Of a stretch of 64,000 nucleotides of DNA, positions 25,954 to 35,254 are shown one piece after another. This DNA is from Pseudothauera rhizosphaerae (GTDB lineage: Bacteria > Pseudomonadota > Gammaproteobacteria > Burkholderiales > Rhodocyclaceae), in the NCBI RefSeq assembly GCF_004801305.1, contig NZ_SSOD01000012.1, positions 1 to 64,000 of the forward strand, read 5' to 3'. The number at the start of each line of letters is the position of its first letter. Positions within the stretch are counted from its first letter, which is position 1. Below the pieces are notes generated by a model. That model was given only the letters and a program-made list of their open reading frames with translations. It made no database searches and was not told where the DNA came from. A program made the position numbers and the translations under genes.

Positions 25954-28356
25954 GTGTTTCGTCATCCAGAACCGCAAGCCGCACATGGCAGCCAGGCACC
26001 GCGCCTTGCCTTGCGTCCCGCCGCAGTCGCCATCCACCTGCTGCTGGCCGGTGTCGCCGCCGGCGGCTGGGCCGGTGCCGCCCAGGCGCAAACGCCTGCA
26101 GCCGCCAGTGCCCGCAGCTACGACATTCCCGCCGGGCCGCTGAGCTCGGTGCTGACCCGTTTCCTGGGCGAATCCGGCGTGCTGCTCACCGGCAGCACCG
26201 ACCTGGCCCAGGGCAAGCACAGTCCCGGCGTTCAGGGCGAGCTGACACCCGACGCCGCCCTGGCGGCGCTGCTGGCCGGTACCGGCCTGCGGGCGGTGGC
26301 GGATGCGCAGGGGCGGTACGTGCTGCAGCCAGCGCCGGTGCTTGACCCCAGCGGGGAGGTGCGATTGCCCACGATCACCGTTCAACATAAACGTGAATTC
26401 CGTGTTTCCAAAGGCGCCACCAATCTGCCCATGGAGATCAAGGACACGCCACAGTCGATCAGCACGATCGACCAGGAAACCTTGCGTGACTTCGGCGTCA
26501 GCAACAGCAACGATGCGCTGCGTCTCGGTACCGGCGTCAACGTCGAGGAGTGGGAGACCAACCGTACCGGTTACAACGCGCGCGGCTTCGATGTCATGCT
26601 GACGCAGATCGACGGTCTGGGGATGACCAACGACTGGGGTCTTGTCGAAGGCCAACTGGACACCTTCCTGTTCGACAAGATCGAACTGATTCGCGGAGCG
26701 AACGGCCTGCTCACCGGCGTCGGCAACGCCTCGGGCACGATCAACTTCGTCCGCAAGCGGCCCACCAACAAGGACGGCGGCGAAATCCAGCTCACTGGCG
26801 GGTCCCATGACCTCAAGCGCCTGGCCCTGGACTACAACAAGGTGCTCTCTCAGGATGGCCAGTGGGCAGGCCGACTGGTCGTGACACACGAGGACAAGGA
26901 CTCGCACCTGCGCGCACTCCACGACGAGCGCACCGCCTTTTACGGCGTCGTCGAAGGGCAGATAGGTCTCGACGGGGTGCTGACCCTGGGCCTGACCTAC
27001 CAGGATTCCAAGCAGCGCTCACCGATGTGGGGCTCGCTGACGCTGCCCTATGCCGACGGTACGCTCGCCAATTTCGATGTTTCGGCCTCGACCTCGCAGG
27101 ACTGGACGCGCTGGAACAACCGGTCGTACAACGCCTTCGTCGAGTACTCCCACATGCTGTCGCCCGACTGGGAGGCCAAGGCGACCTACAGCCACACCAA
27201 GGGTAACGGTGCCACCAAGCTGTTCTACGCCTACTCCCTCACCGGCTACCTGAACGATGACAACACCGGCCTGGTCGGCTGGCCATATCGCAGCAAGAGC
27301 GAATCGCAGAGCGACATCCTCGATCTCTCCCTCACCGGCCGTTTCGATGCCTTCGGCCGTCAGCACGAAGCGGTGTTCGGCTTGAGCCATTCGAAGCAGA
27401 CGAGTCTGACCTATTCTTACGCCGGCGCCACCTTCCCCGTAATGCCGGCGTTCCCGTATGCCGGCGACGTCTATGCGGAACCCGACTGGGGCGCCAAGAG
27501 CGTCGCATCGGACGGCGACCAGGACATCACCCGCCTGTACGCTGCAACCCGTCTGGCACTGACCGACAAGCTCAAGGGCATCATCGGCATCAACGCCATC
27601 CGCCTCAAGCGCGACGGGACCGCGATCTACGGCGGCGGCACCAACCTCGACAACGAAACGACCGAGAAGGCCAGCCCGTATGTCGGGGTGACCTATGACA
27701 TCACACCGGACCTGCTGGCCTACGCCTCGTACTCGGATATCTTCCAGGCCCAGGATCAGCGCGACGTCAATGGCGCGTACCTCGCGCCGATGAAAGGGGT
27801 CAACGCCGAGGCCGGCATCAAGGCCGAGTGGCTGAATCGCACGCTGCTGACCACCTTTGCCGTTTTCAGCGCCAAGCAGAAGGGACTGGCAACCATTGCA
27901 GGCTTCGACACCGTCGCCCAGCAGAATTACTATGAACCGAAGGACGTGAAGTCGCGTGGTTTCGAGATCGAGGCCACCGGCCGCATCAGCGCGGATACCC
28001 AGCTCACGGCCGGGTTCACCTTGCTCAGGCTGACGGGAGATGATGGCAAGGACATCTACGAATGGGTACCGCGGCGTACGCTGAAACTCCGCGCCGACAC
28101 ACGCGTTCCGATGCTGCCCAAACTGCGGGTGGGCTCGGGGGTGCGCTGGCAGTCCGATGTCTCCAAGACCGGTGGCGCGTGGCAGGACGCATATGTTCTC
28201 GCCGACGCCTTCGCGGCCTACGAGTTGAACGACAAGGCCACCCTGCGCCTGAACATCAACAACCTGTTCGACAAGAAATACCTGCGGACGGTCCAGTACG
28301 GTGCGATCTACGGCGCATCCAGGACCATGTCGATCTCGCTCGACTACAAGCTCTGA
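25954..28356 (+). CDS. TonB-dependent siderophore receptor 4 with STN domain
   Basis: An 800-residue transducer-receptor. Signal peptide ends near AGAAQAQT. STN domain at about residues 55-105 (YDIPAGPLSSVLTRFLGESG). Plug reads IKDTPQSISTIDQETLRDFG, then GANGLLTGVGNASGTINFV. Barrel ends MSISLDYKL. I prefer GTG at 25954, which has AAAGGGG 8 bases upstream; a TTG 33 bases earlier is also in frame. It is clearly different from receptors 1-3 and resembles FpvA/FhuE/FoxA-type ferric siderophore receptors. Downstream DUF3649, PepSY and DUF3325 genes probably complete the pathway. Confidence 0.94.
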   Translation: MFRHPEPQAAHGSQAPRLALRPAAVAIHLLLAGVAAGGWAGAAQAQTPAAASARSYDIPAGPLSSVLTRFLGESGVLLTGSTDLAQGKHSPGVQGELTPDAALAALLAGTGLRAVADAQGRYVLQPAPVLDPSGEVRLPTITVQHKREFRVSKGATNLPMEIKDTPQSISTIDQETLRDFGVSNSNDALRLGTGVNVEEWETNRTGYNARGFDVMLTQIDGLGMTNDWGLVEGQLDTFLFDKIELIRGANGLLTGVGNASGTINFVRKRPTNKDGGEIQLTGGSHDLKRLALDYNKVLSQDGQWAGRLVVTHEDKDSHLRALHDERTAFYGVVEGQIGLDGVLTLGLTYQDSKQRSPMWGSLTLPYADGTLANFDVSASTSQDWTRWNNRSYNAFVEYSHMLSPDWEAKATYSHTKGNGATKLFYAYSLTGYLNDDNTGLVGWPYRSKSESQSDILDLSLTGRFDAFGRQHEAVFGLSHSKQTSLTYSYAGATFPVMPAFPYAGDVYAEPDWGAKSVASDGDQDITRLYAATRLALTDKLKGIIGINAIRLKRDGTAIYGGGTNLDNETTEKASPYVGVTYDITPDLLAYASYSDIFQAQDQRDVNGAYLAPMKGVNAEAGIKAEWLNRTLLTTFAVFSAKQKGLATIAGFDTVAQQNYYEPKDVKSRGFEIEATGRISADTQLTAGFTLLRLTGDDGKDIYEWVPRRTLKLRADTRVPMLPKLRVGSGVRWQSDVSKTGGAWQDAYVLADAFAAYELNDKATLRLNINNLFDKKYLRTVQYGAIYGASRTMSISLDYKL

Positions 28357-28364
28357 CCAAGGCG

Positions 28365-28404
28365 CCGGGGGCAGACCCGTACGACTGCCGATTCCTGCCC
28401 CCGG
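28365..28404 (+). terminator. Long hairpin after receptor 4
   Basis: CCGGGGGCAG (28365-28374) and CTGCCCCCGG (28395-28404) form a perfect 10-bp stem with a 20-base loop, 9 bases after the stop. No T-run follows, so it may attenuate rather than end transcription into the accessory genes, or protect the receptor mRNA 3' end. Confidence 0.5.
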
Positions 28405-28447
28405 TTACCCGCGTCACGTGGAGACTTTCCGATGCCGGTAATGACTG

Positions 28448-28801
28448 ATGACTGACCCGTCGCCTCGAGACGCAGCCCTGCCGCATGGCCCCGGGCCGCA
28501 CGCCGCCCTCCGGGGACGTACGCGCCCGTCCATCCTCCACCGCGTCGCCGCCGCGCTGCTGGGCGGCTACGCCTTCACTTGGGGCTTCACCACGCTGGGG
28601 GTGGCGGGGCTGGTGGCGCTGGGGGTCGATTTCCACGAGGCCGAGACGGCGCTGCTGCTGCTCGCCTTTCTGGTCTTCCTGTCCCTGTTCCTCTGGGCCT
28701 TCGCCGCCGCCAGCCTCGTCCGCGTGTGGGCGGTGCTGGGCGGCGGGGCGGTGTGCATGACCGTCGCCGCCTTGGCTTTGCAGCGGGTGCTGCTGACATG
28801 A
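28448..28801 (+). CDS. DUF3649 small inner-membrane protein
   Basis: A 117-residue protein with three predicted membrane segments, including LLLLAFLVFLSLFLWAFAAA and SLVRVWAVL, close to the 21485 protein. Its stop overlaps the PepSY gene start by four bases. The trio DUF3649-PepSY-DUF3325 beside a siderophore receptor is a recurrent iron-uptake arrangement. Confidence 0.8.
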   Translation: MTDPSPRDAALPHGPGPHAALRGRTRPSILHRVAAALLGGYAFTWGFTTLGVAGLVALGVDFHEAETALLLLAFLVFLSLFLWAFAAASLVRVWAVLGGGAVCMTVAALALQRVLLT

Positions 28802-30480
28802 AAGACCGTTTTCTCAATCGCATGGCTTGGCTGCACACCTGGTTCGGCCTGGTGCTGGGCTTCGTGCTGATGGCCGCCTTCTTTTTCGGCGCGCTGTCGG
28901 TGTTCGACCGCGAGATCGACCGCTGGGCGATTCCCGAGACACGCTTCGACCCGCAGCCGATGCCGAGCTTCGACGCGGTGTTGCAGCCGGTCTATGCGCA
29001 GCTCAGACCCCACCCGGACGACATGGTGGCGACGCAGCAGCGCGTCATCGGGCCGCTGCCGCACCCGGACACGCTGCCCATGTCCTCGCTCTGGGCCTAC
29101 ACCACGCACCGCGACCCGGTGCTGCGCATCGGTGCGGAGTTCGATGTGCCCAACAAGCTGAAGGATGATGCCGACGAGCACGCCCATGTGCATGGCTGGG
29201 CGACCATCGATCCGCGCTCGGGCCGCTTCCTGGCCGACGACAAGCTCAAGATCGGCAGCGACTGGTTCTACCCCATGCATTACGGCCTGAACTGGTCGTG
29301 GATGAACCTGGGCTACTGGCTGGTCGGCCTGGCCGGTTTCACCATGCTGGCGGCGCTGGTGACCGGGGTCATCATGCACCGCAAGATATTCCGCGAGTTC
29401 TTCACCTTCCGGCCCTGGAAGCGCACCCAGCGCAGCGCGCTGGACCTGCACAACCTGACCGGGGTGGTGGCGCTGCCTTTCCACTTCTTCTTCGCCTTCA
29501 CCGGCCTGGTGATCTTTGCCGGCTCGCTGTACTTCCCGGTTGGTCACACCTTGCTCAAGCCGCTGCACAAGCAGCACGAGGTGCTGGAAGCGCAGCGCAC
29601 CGGCTTGCCGCATGAACCGGCGGGCATCGCCGCGCCGCTGGCTTCGGTCGATGCGATGGTGCTGGAAGCCAAGCGCCGCTGGGCGGCGCGCGACATGCCG
29701 GGTGAGGTGGGGCTGCTCAGCATCGAGCATCTGGGTGACGCCAACGGCTACGTCAGCCTGTATCGCGCCGGCAGCGATCAGGTGGCGCTGGTCGGGCAGG
29801 CCATCCACTTCAAGGCCAGCACCGGCGAAGTGCTGCGCGAGGAACCGCCGCCCGGCGCGGTGGGCGGCATCAACGAATTCCTCACCGGCCTGCACCTGCA
29901 GCATTTCGAACACTGGCCCCTGCGCTGGCTCTATGTGCTGGGCGGGCTCCTGGGTTGCGTGTGCATCGCCACCGGCTTCATCTTCTTCGTCGAGAAACGC
30001 AAGCGGAAGCATGCCGAGAGCGGCAGCCAGGGCAGCCGCATCGTCGATGCGCTGGCGGTCACGACGGTGACCGGCATGATGATCGCCGCCGTCGGCATGC
30101 TGGTGATCAATCGCCTGTTGCCCGCCGATCTGGCCGGCAAAGTGGATTGGGAGAAACTGGCCTTCTGGGGCTGCTGGATGCTGGCATTGGCGCACGCGCT
30201 GTGGCGCAGCGCGCCGGTGGCCCGGGCGCGCATGAACCCGGCGTGGCGCGAGCAATGCTGGGGGATCGCCGTGCTGGCGGTGTCCGCGGTCGGGCTCAAC
30301 TGGCTGACCACCGGCGACCATCTCATCAAGACGATGTCTGGCGAACCCTACTGGGCGGTGGCGGGCGTTGATCTCAGCCTGCTGGCCACCGCCGGCATTG
30401 CCGCCTGGTCGGCGCGCAAGCTCGCCCGGCGGGAACAGACGCCCGTGGCACCGATGGCGACGGAGGTGGTCCATGGCTGA
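28798..30480 (+). CDS. PepSY-domain inner-membrane protein, probable ferrisiderophore reductase
   Basis: A 560-residue PepSY-TM protein. First membrane helix at about residues 13-33 (WFGLVLGFVLMAAFFFGAL). A periplasmic PepSY-like part follows. Further helices lie near 180-200, 225-250 (LHNLTGVVALPFHFFFAF) and 385-405, with more at the C terminus. Histidines near the helix ends (MHYG, LHNLTG, LHLQHFEHW) could bind heme. Relatives such as FoxB and FpvG reduce or release iron from ferric siderophores at the inner membrane; that role here is inferred from family and position after receptor 4. It is coupled to its neighbours by ATGA and by an 8-base overlap. Confidence 0.85.
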   Translation: MKDRFLNRMAWLHTWFGLVLGFVLMAAFFFGALSVFDREIDRWAIPETRFDPQPMPSFDAVLQPVYAQLRPHPDDMVATQQRVIGPLPHPDTLPMSSLWAYTTHRDPVLRIGAEFDVPNKLKDDADEHAHVHGWATIDPRSGRFLADDKLKIGSDWFYPMHYGLNWSWMNLGYWLVGLAGFTMLAALVTGVIMHRKIFREFFTFRPWKRTQRSALDLHNLTGVVALPFHFFFAFTGLVIFAGSLYFPVGHTLLKPLHKQHEVLEAQRTGLPHEPAGIAAPLASVDAMVLEAKRRWAARDMPGEVGLLSIEHLGDANGYVSLYRAGSDQVALVGQAIHFKASTGEVLREEPPPGAVGGINEFLTGLHLQHFEHWPLRWLYVLGGLLGCVCIATGFIFFVEKRKRKHAESGSQGSRIVDALAVTTVTGMMIAAVGMLVINRLLPADLAGKVDWEKLAFWGCWMLALAHALWRSAPVARARMNPAWREQCWGIAVLAVSAVGLNWLTTGDHLIKTMSGEPYWAVAGVDLSLLATAGIAAWSARKLARREQTPVAPMATEVVHG

Positions 30481-30835
30481 AGCGCTGGCCTTGTGCCTGG
30501 CGGTACTCTTCTCCCTGACCGGCATGGGCTGGCTGGCGCTCAGCCTGGAGGTGCATTGGCGGCAGATACTTGGCCGCAAGGCCGCATTGACCACGGCAAA
30601 GGCGAATCGGCTGCGCCTGGCTGGCTGGGCGAGCCTGCTGCTCTCGGCGGCGTTCTGTTTCATCGCTGACCGGCCATCGATGGCCAGCCTGGTCTGGGTC
30701 ATGCTGCTGGCGGGCGCCGCCACCTCGATTGCCCTGCTGCTCGCCTGGCGGGCGCACTGGCTGCGGGTGCTGGTATTGCCGGCATGGCGGCGGCGCACCG
30801 AATACCGGCGAAGCTCGCGGAAACATGGCGATTAG
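30473..30835 (+). CDS. DUF3325 small inner-membrane protein
   Basis: A 120-residue protein with three predicted membrane helices (ALCLAVLFSLTGMGWLAL; LAGWASLLLSAAFCFI; LVWVMLLAGAATSIALLLAW) and a basic tail. DUF3325 proteins follow PepSY proteins in siderophore operons. The ATG lies 8 bases inside the PepSY gene end. Function unknown. Confidence 0.75.
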   Translation: MAEALALCLAVLFSLTGMGWLALSLEVHWRQILGRKAALTTAKANRLRLAGWASLLLSAAFCFIADRPSMASLVWVMLLAGAATSIALLLAWRAHWLRVLVLPAWRRRTEYRRSSRKHGD

Positions 30836-30936
30836 CGGGCAGATGCGATGAGACGACACGGCATCGGATAAGCGCGCGAAGAGGCTCGTCCGCCGTAAAA
30901 TCGGCACTTACGGGCAAACCGCGACGAGGAACCGCC

Positions 30937-31758
30937 ATGTGCCAACTGCTCGGCATGAACTGCAACGTGCCGACCGACATCTGCTTTTCCTTCACCGGCT
31001 TCCAGGCGCGCGGCGGGTTGACCGACCACCACCGCGACGGCTGGGGCATCGCCTTCTTCGAGGGGCGCGGGGTGCGCGTCTTCCTGGACCCCAAGCCCAG
31101 CGTCGATTCGCCGGTGGCCGAACTGGTGCGCCAGTATCCGATCCACTCGCTCAACGTCATCGCCCACATCCGCAAGGCCACGCAGGGCGAGGTAAGGCTG
31201 GAGAATACCCATCCGTTCCAGCGCGAACTGTGGGGGCGGTACTGGATCTTCGCCCACAACGGCAATCTGAAGGACTTCGCCCCCGCCCTCAGCGGGCGCT
31301 TCCGCCCGGTCGGCTGCACCGACTCGGAACTCGCCTTCTGCCACATCCTCGACACCCTGGCGCAGCGCTTCCCGGACGCGCCGCCCACGCCGGCGGCGCT
31401 GTTCGAGGTCCTGGCCGGACTGGCCGGCGCCATCGCGGCGCACGGGGAGTTCAACTTCCTGCTCTCCAACGGCGAACGCCTGTTCGCCCACTGCGCCACG
31501 CGGCTCACCTACATCGTGCGCCAGGCGCCCTTCGCCGATGCGCATCTGAACGACCAGGACGTCACCGTCGATTTCAGCGAACTCACCACGCCGGCGGACC
31601 GGGTCGCGGTGATCGCCACCACGCCGCTGACCGACAACGAACGCTGGGAGGCCATCCCGCCCGGCACGCTGATCTCCTTCAGCCAGGGCGCGCCGGAGGA
31701 AACCGCCGCGACCGGCGCGAGCGCGGGCGCCGCCGAAAAGGTCACGGAGCGGCGTTGA
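30937..31758 (+). CDS. Class II glutamine amidotransferase (YafJ-like)
   Basis: A 273-residue protein. The N-terminal nucleophile cysteine follows the initiator methionine (MCQLLGMNCN). The glutamine-binding pocket includes DHHRDGWGIAFF, IAHIRKAT and FAHNGNL, the standard Ntn glutaminase elements. No synthetase domain is attached, as in the YafJ group, and the acceptor is unknown. The ATG at 30937 follows ACGAGGA. It begins the housekeeping stretch after the iron island. Confidence 0.9.
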   Translation: MCQLLGMNCNVPTDICFSFTGFQARGGLTDHHRDGWGIAFFEGRGVRVFLDPKPSVDSPVAELVRQYPIHSLNVIAHIRKATQGEVRLENTHPFQRELWGRYWIFAHNGNLKDFAPALSGRFRPVGCTDSELAFCHILDTLAQRFPDAPPTPAALFEVLAGLAGAIAAHGEFNFLLSNGERLFAHCATRLTYIVRQAPFADAHLNDQDVTVDFSELTTPADRVAVIATTPLTDNERWEAIPPGTLISFSQGAPEETAATGASAGAAEKVTERR

Positions 31759-31827
31759 TTGCCCTTCTGCCGCATATCCGGGCGGCGTACAGTTCCGATT
31801 GAGAACCCAGCGCAGGAGACTGCCAGC

Positions 31828-32247
31828 ATGACCTGCCCCTTGTGCGCCGGCACGGACGAAAGCGTGATCTGGGAAGACTCGCTGTGCCGCGTCATCGCCG
31901 TGGCAGATGCCGACTACCCGGGGTTCTGCCGCGTAGTCTGGCACGAGCACGTGGCCGAGATGAGCGACCTCGCCCCGCCGCTGCAGCGCCACCTGTTCAA
32001 CGTGGTGATGGCTACCGAGATCGCGCTGCGCGAGGCGATGCGGCCGGACAAGATCAACCTGGCCAGCTTCGGCAACGTGGTGCCGCACCTGCACTGGCAC
32101 GTGATCCCGCGCTTTGCCGACGACCGCCATTTCCCGCAGTCGGTGTGGGGCGCGCCCCAGCGCGACGGTGTTCCGCGCAGCGCACCGGACCCGGCTGAAC
32201 TGGGCGAGGCCGTACGCCGCACCCTGGCCGAACTGACGGCCGGCTGA
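31828..32247 (+). CDS. HIT-family nucleotide-binding protein
   Basis: A 139-residue histidine-triad hydrolase or transferase. The triad is VPHLHWHVIPRF near residue 90. An N-terminal CPLC pair may bind zinc, as in several HIT branches. The substrate is probably a nucleoside phosphoramidate or dinucleoside polyphosphate, but this cannot be told from sequence. It starts 69 bases after the amidotransferase. Confidence 0.93.
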   Translation: MTCPLCAGTDESVIWEDSLCRVIAVADADYPGFCRVVWHEHVAEMSDLAPPLQRHLFNVVMATEIALREAMRPDKINLASFGNVVPHLHWHVIPRFADDRHFPQSVWGAPQRDGVPRSAPDPAELGEAVRRTLAELTAG

Positions 32248-32293
32248 GCACGAGGCGATGCCGCGCGCGGACCTCGCCAGATACGGAGAACCC

Positions 32294-33949
32294 ATGGACT
32301 ACCGCAACCCCGCCGAGTGCCTCGCCGAGCTTCCCAAGCTGCATCCGCTGGACGTGGACGCCACCCATGCGACGCTGTCGGCGATGGTCGCCGGGCTGCT
32401 CGATGCGGTGCCGGCCGCCAACCAGCACCTGGAAGTGCTCGAGGCGGCACGCGAACAGATCGCCCTGGTGCAGGCCGAATACGCCCGCCGCTACGCGGCC
32501 CAGCCGCTGCCGCCCGACAGCGAGGAAAACAACGTCCTGCAGTCGGTGGTGGCGCTGTGGCTCGGCATGGCGCGCTCCTACGCACAGATCACGCGCCAGG
32601 ACGCCCCGCACGGCACGCTGGCCGAACAGTTGCCTCTGCTGATCCAGCGCCGCCTGCAATACACCGGCCTGGCCATCCTCGAATACCTGCGCGCCCACCG
32701 CGCGGTGCCGCGCGGCTACTGGGCCGACCTGCACGAGTGCTTCGTGATCGCCGAGCAGAGCGGCAAGCTGCGGGTACGGGTCAGCGACCCGCTCAACGAC
32801 GTATGGCACGCGCAGAGCGCCCTCGAAGCCTATGTGGGCGTGCTGCTGGTGGATCTGGGCAACCCCTTCGCGCGCGCCGAACGGGAGTTCAACCTGATCT
32901 GCAAGTGGGCGCAGCGCTTTGCACCCTACTGTGACATTTCGGCCGACGCCGATCCGGCCCGGCACCAGACCTATGCGCTGGATCTGACCCTGGACCATGC
33001 CCTGCGTCCCATCGGCGTGCTCACCGCGTCGGCCAGCCTGCGCCGCTTCGACGGCAGCCGCCTGTCCGGGCAGATCCAGGCCGTTTTCGGCCAGCTCAAG
33101 CAGGGCGTCAGCCCGGCCTCGCTCGGCCTGGGCTCCGACTGCCCGGCCGCCACCGCCGCCCGCCTCCTCGTCTCCCTGTACCGCCCGTGGGGCCTGGCCT
33201 CCGCCGGACGCCGCTTCCCGCGCCGCGGCGCGCGGGGAACCGCGTCGGTCTGCGGCGACTGGCTGGCGATCGGCTACCACGTCGCCGGGCAGGTGTTCGA
33301 GCAGCCCAAGGCACTGGACGGCATCAAGAGCCTGCGCAGCGACATCAGCCTGATGACCTTCGGCGAGCGTGCGCCCGAGGTCGAGCACCCGCGCACCGCG
33401 GCCGAGCGCGAACGCCGCGCCGAGGAACTGGGTTTCGCCTGCGTGCACTGGCAGGTCGCGGACCAGTCGGTCACCGGCTTCCGCCTCACCCAGTTGCAGG
33501 AACACGAGCGCCTGGAGCATCACCAGCTCATCGGCATCCGCCCGCCCGACAGCGACAACTTCCTGCTCGCCCGCATCAGTTGGCTGATGTATCGCAACGA
33601 CGGCGTGATGGAGGCCGGCGTCCAGGTCCTGCCCGGCCTGCCCGAGGTTCTCGCCGCGCGCATCCTGACCCTGCACGTGGGCAACCGCACGCCCTACAGC
33701 CAGGCCTTCCTGGTGCCCGGCACCGAGGCGCTGAAGACGCCGGACACGCTGGTGCTGCCCCACGGCTGGTTCCAGCCCAACCGCGTGATCGAGGTGTTCC
33801 GCAACGAGCGGCTGGCGCAATACCGCCTGCTCAAGGCGCTGCTGCAGGGGCCCAACTTCGATCAGGTCAGCTTCGAGATATCGGCGCCGAACCACGGCCC
33901 GAACGGCTTCAGCCAACAGCCAGGCGGGCGTTCGGAAAGCGTGCGCTGA
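32294..33949 (+). CDS. Conserved betaproteobacterial protein of unknown function
   Basis: A 551-residue soluble protein with no signal peptide or membrane helix. I do not recognise a named family. The N-terminal third looks helical (EYARRYAAQPLPPDSEENN region). The C-terminal third, around residues 400-480, has a beta-rich stretch with LARISWLMYRNDGVMEAGVQ that could be an atypical PilZ-like fold; that is only an impression. ATG at 32294 is preferred over one 36 bases upstream because homologous-looking sequence starts there. Its 3' end overlaps the convergent phoR by 41 bases. Confidence 0.8.
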   Translation: MDYRNPAECLAELPKLHPLDVDATHATLSAMVAGLLDAVPAANQHLEVLEAAREQIALVQAEYARRYAAQPLPPDSEENNVLQSVVALWLGMARSYAQITRQDAPHGTLAEQLPLLIQRRLQYTGLAILEYLRAHRAVPRGYWADLHECFVIAEQSGKLRVRVSDPLNDVWHAQSALEAYVGVLLVDLGNPFARAEREFNLICKWAQRFAPYCDISADADPARHQTYALDLTLDHALRPIGVLTASASLRRFDGSRLSGQIQAVFGQLKQGVSPASLGLGSDCPAATAARLLVSLYRPWGLASAGRRFPRRGARGTASVCGDWLAIGYHVAGQVFEQPKALDGIKSLRSDISLMTFGERAPEVEHPRTAAERERRAEELGFACVHWQVADQSVTGFRLTQLQEHERLEHHQLIGIRPPDSDNFLLARISWLMYRNDGVMEAGVQVLPGLPEVLAARILTLHVGNRTPYSQAFLVPGTEALKTPDTLVLPHGWFQPNRVIEVFRNERLAQYRLLKALLQGPNFDQVSFEISAPNHGPNGFSQQPGGRSESVR

Positions 33950-35225
33950 AGCGGCTGCCCTTGCCCAGGGCGCTCTCGACCTGCAGCTCCGCCTGGTGGC
34001 GGGTGAGGATGTGCTTGACGATGGCCAGCCCCAGGCCGGTGCCGCCGGTCTCCCGCGAACGGCCCAGGTCCACGCGGTAGAAGCGCTCGGTGAGGCGCGG
34101 CAGATGCTCGGCCGCGATGCCGATGCCGGTATCCTCCACCGCGAACTCGCCGCCCTGCCCGTCGCGCCGCCAGATCAGGCGCACCTTGCCGCCCTCCGGC
34201 GTGTAGCGCACCGCGTTGCTCGCCAGGTTGGCGAAGGCGCTGTGCAGTTCCTTCTGACTTCCGAGCAGCACCCCGTCGCCGTCGATCTGCAGCGTGACCT
34301 CGTGGCGGCCGGCCGACAGCAGGTCGGTCTGCTGATGCACCTCGCGCAGCAGGCCGGCCACGTCCACGCGCTCCTCGGCCGGTGCGGGCGCGCCGGTTTC
34401 GAGGGCGGACAGGGTCAGCAGGTCCTCGATCAGGTGCTGCATGCGCGAGGACTGGTCGTGGGCGAGCTTGAGGAAGCGCTCGATGTCCTCGCGGGAATAG
34501 TCGTTCCAGCCGTCGAGCAGGGTTTCCAGGAAGCCGCTCACGACGGTCAGCGGCGTGCGCAGTTCGTGGGAGACGTTGGCAACGAAGTCGCGGCGCATGG
34601 TCTCCAGCTTTTCGAGTTGGGTGATGTCGCGCGACACCACCATCTTCTGCTCCTCCCCGAAGGGGATGACCTGCACCAGCAGGGTGAGCCCGCCCCGCCT
34701 GGCCGAGGCCATGACCAGCGGCTCGGCATAGTGGCCGGAAGCGAGATAGCGGGCGAATTCGGGCTGGCGCACGAGGTTGGTGACCGGCACGCCGAGGTCG
34801 GTGGCGTGATCGAGGCCGAAATGCTGCTCCGCCCGGTGGTTCACCCATTCGATCACGTCGTGGGCGGACAGATAGAGCACGCCGTCGGGCATGGCCTGGC
34901 TGGCCTCGCGGAAGCGCTCGAGGGAGGCCGACAGGCGTTCGCGCATGTCGTAGGCGAGGCGCGAGCGCCGCGCCAGATCGGCGAACACGAAACCCCACAT
35001 GCCGAACGCACGCGGCACCGGGGTGCCGATGGGCTCGCGGGTCCACAGCGCGAGGCTCTGCAGGTTGCGCAGGTGGTGCCAGCCGAGCAGCAGCAATGCG
35101 CCGACCAGCACCGCCAGCGCAGCCTCGACGCCGGCGACCAGGCCGGCCACCAGGCCCAGGCCGGCCAGCAGCGCCAGCGTGCCCAGCGCACTGGCCCAGA
35201 TGTAGCGCACCGACCGGATAGCCAT
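33909..35225 (-). CDS. phoR: Phosphate regulon sensor histidine kinase PhoR
   Basis: A 438-residue membrane kinase. Two N-terminal helices (about residues 10-50) are followed by a PAS domain (about 95-195, DGVLYLSAHDVIEWVN). The phosphoacceptor H-box reads DFVANVSHELRTPLT. The catalytic domain has NLASNAVRYTPEGG, DTGIGIAAEH and GGTGLGLAIV. It senses phosphate status through the Pst system and phosphorylates PhoB, whose gene ends 29 bases upstream. ATG at 35225 precedes the first membrane helix; longer upstream reading is antisense-like. Confidence 0.95.
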   Translation of the reverse strand: MAIRSVRYIWASALGTLALLAGLGLVAGLVAGVEAALAVLVGALLLLGWHHLRNLQSLALWTREPIGTPVPRAFGMWGFVFADLARRSRLAYDMRERLSASLERFREASQAMPDGVLYLSAHDVIEWVNHRAEQHFGLDHATDLGVPVTNLVRQPEFARYLASGHYAEPLVMASARRGGLTLLVQVIPFGEEQKMVVSRDITQLEKLETMRRDFVANVSHELRTPLTVVSGFLETLLDGWNDYSREDIERFLKLAHDQSSRMQHLIEDLLTLSALETGAPAPAEERVDVAGLLREVHQQTDLLSAGRHEVTLQIDGDGVLLGSQKELHSAFANLASNAVRYTPEGGKVRLIWRRDGQGGEFAVEDTGIGIAAEHLPRLTERFYRVDLGRSRETGGTGLGLAIVKHILTRHQAELQVESALGKGSRFSARFPNARLAVG

Positions 35226-35254
35226 GCTCAACTCGAACGAGATGGATCGGCGGA

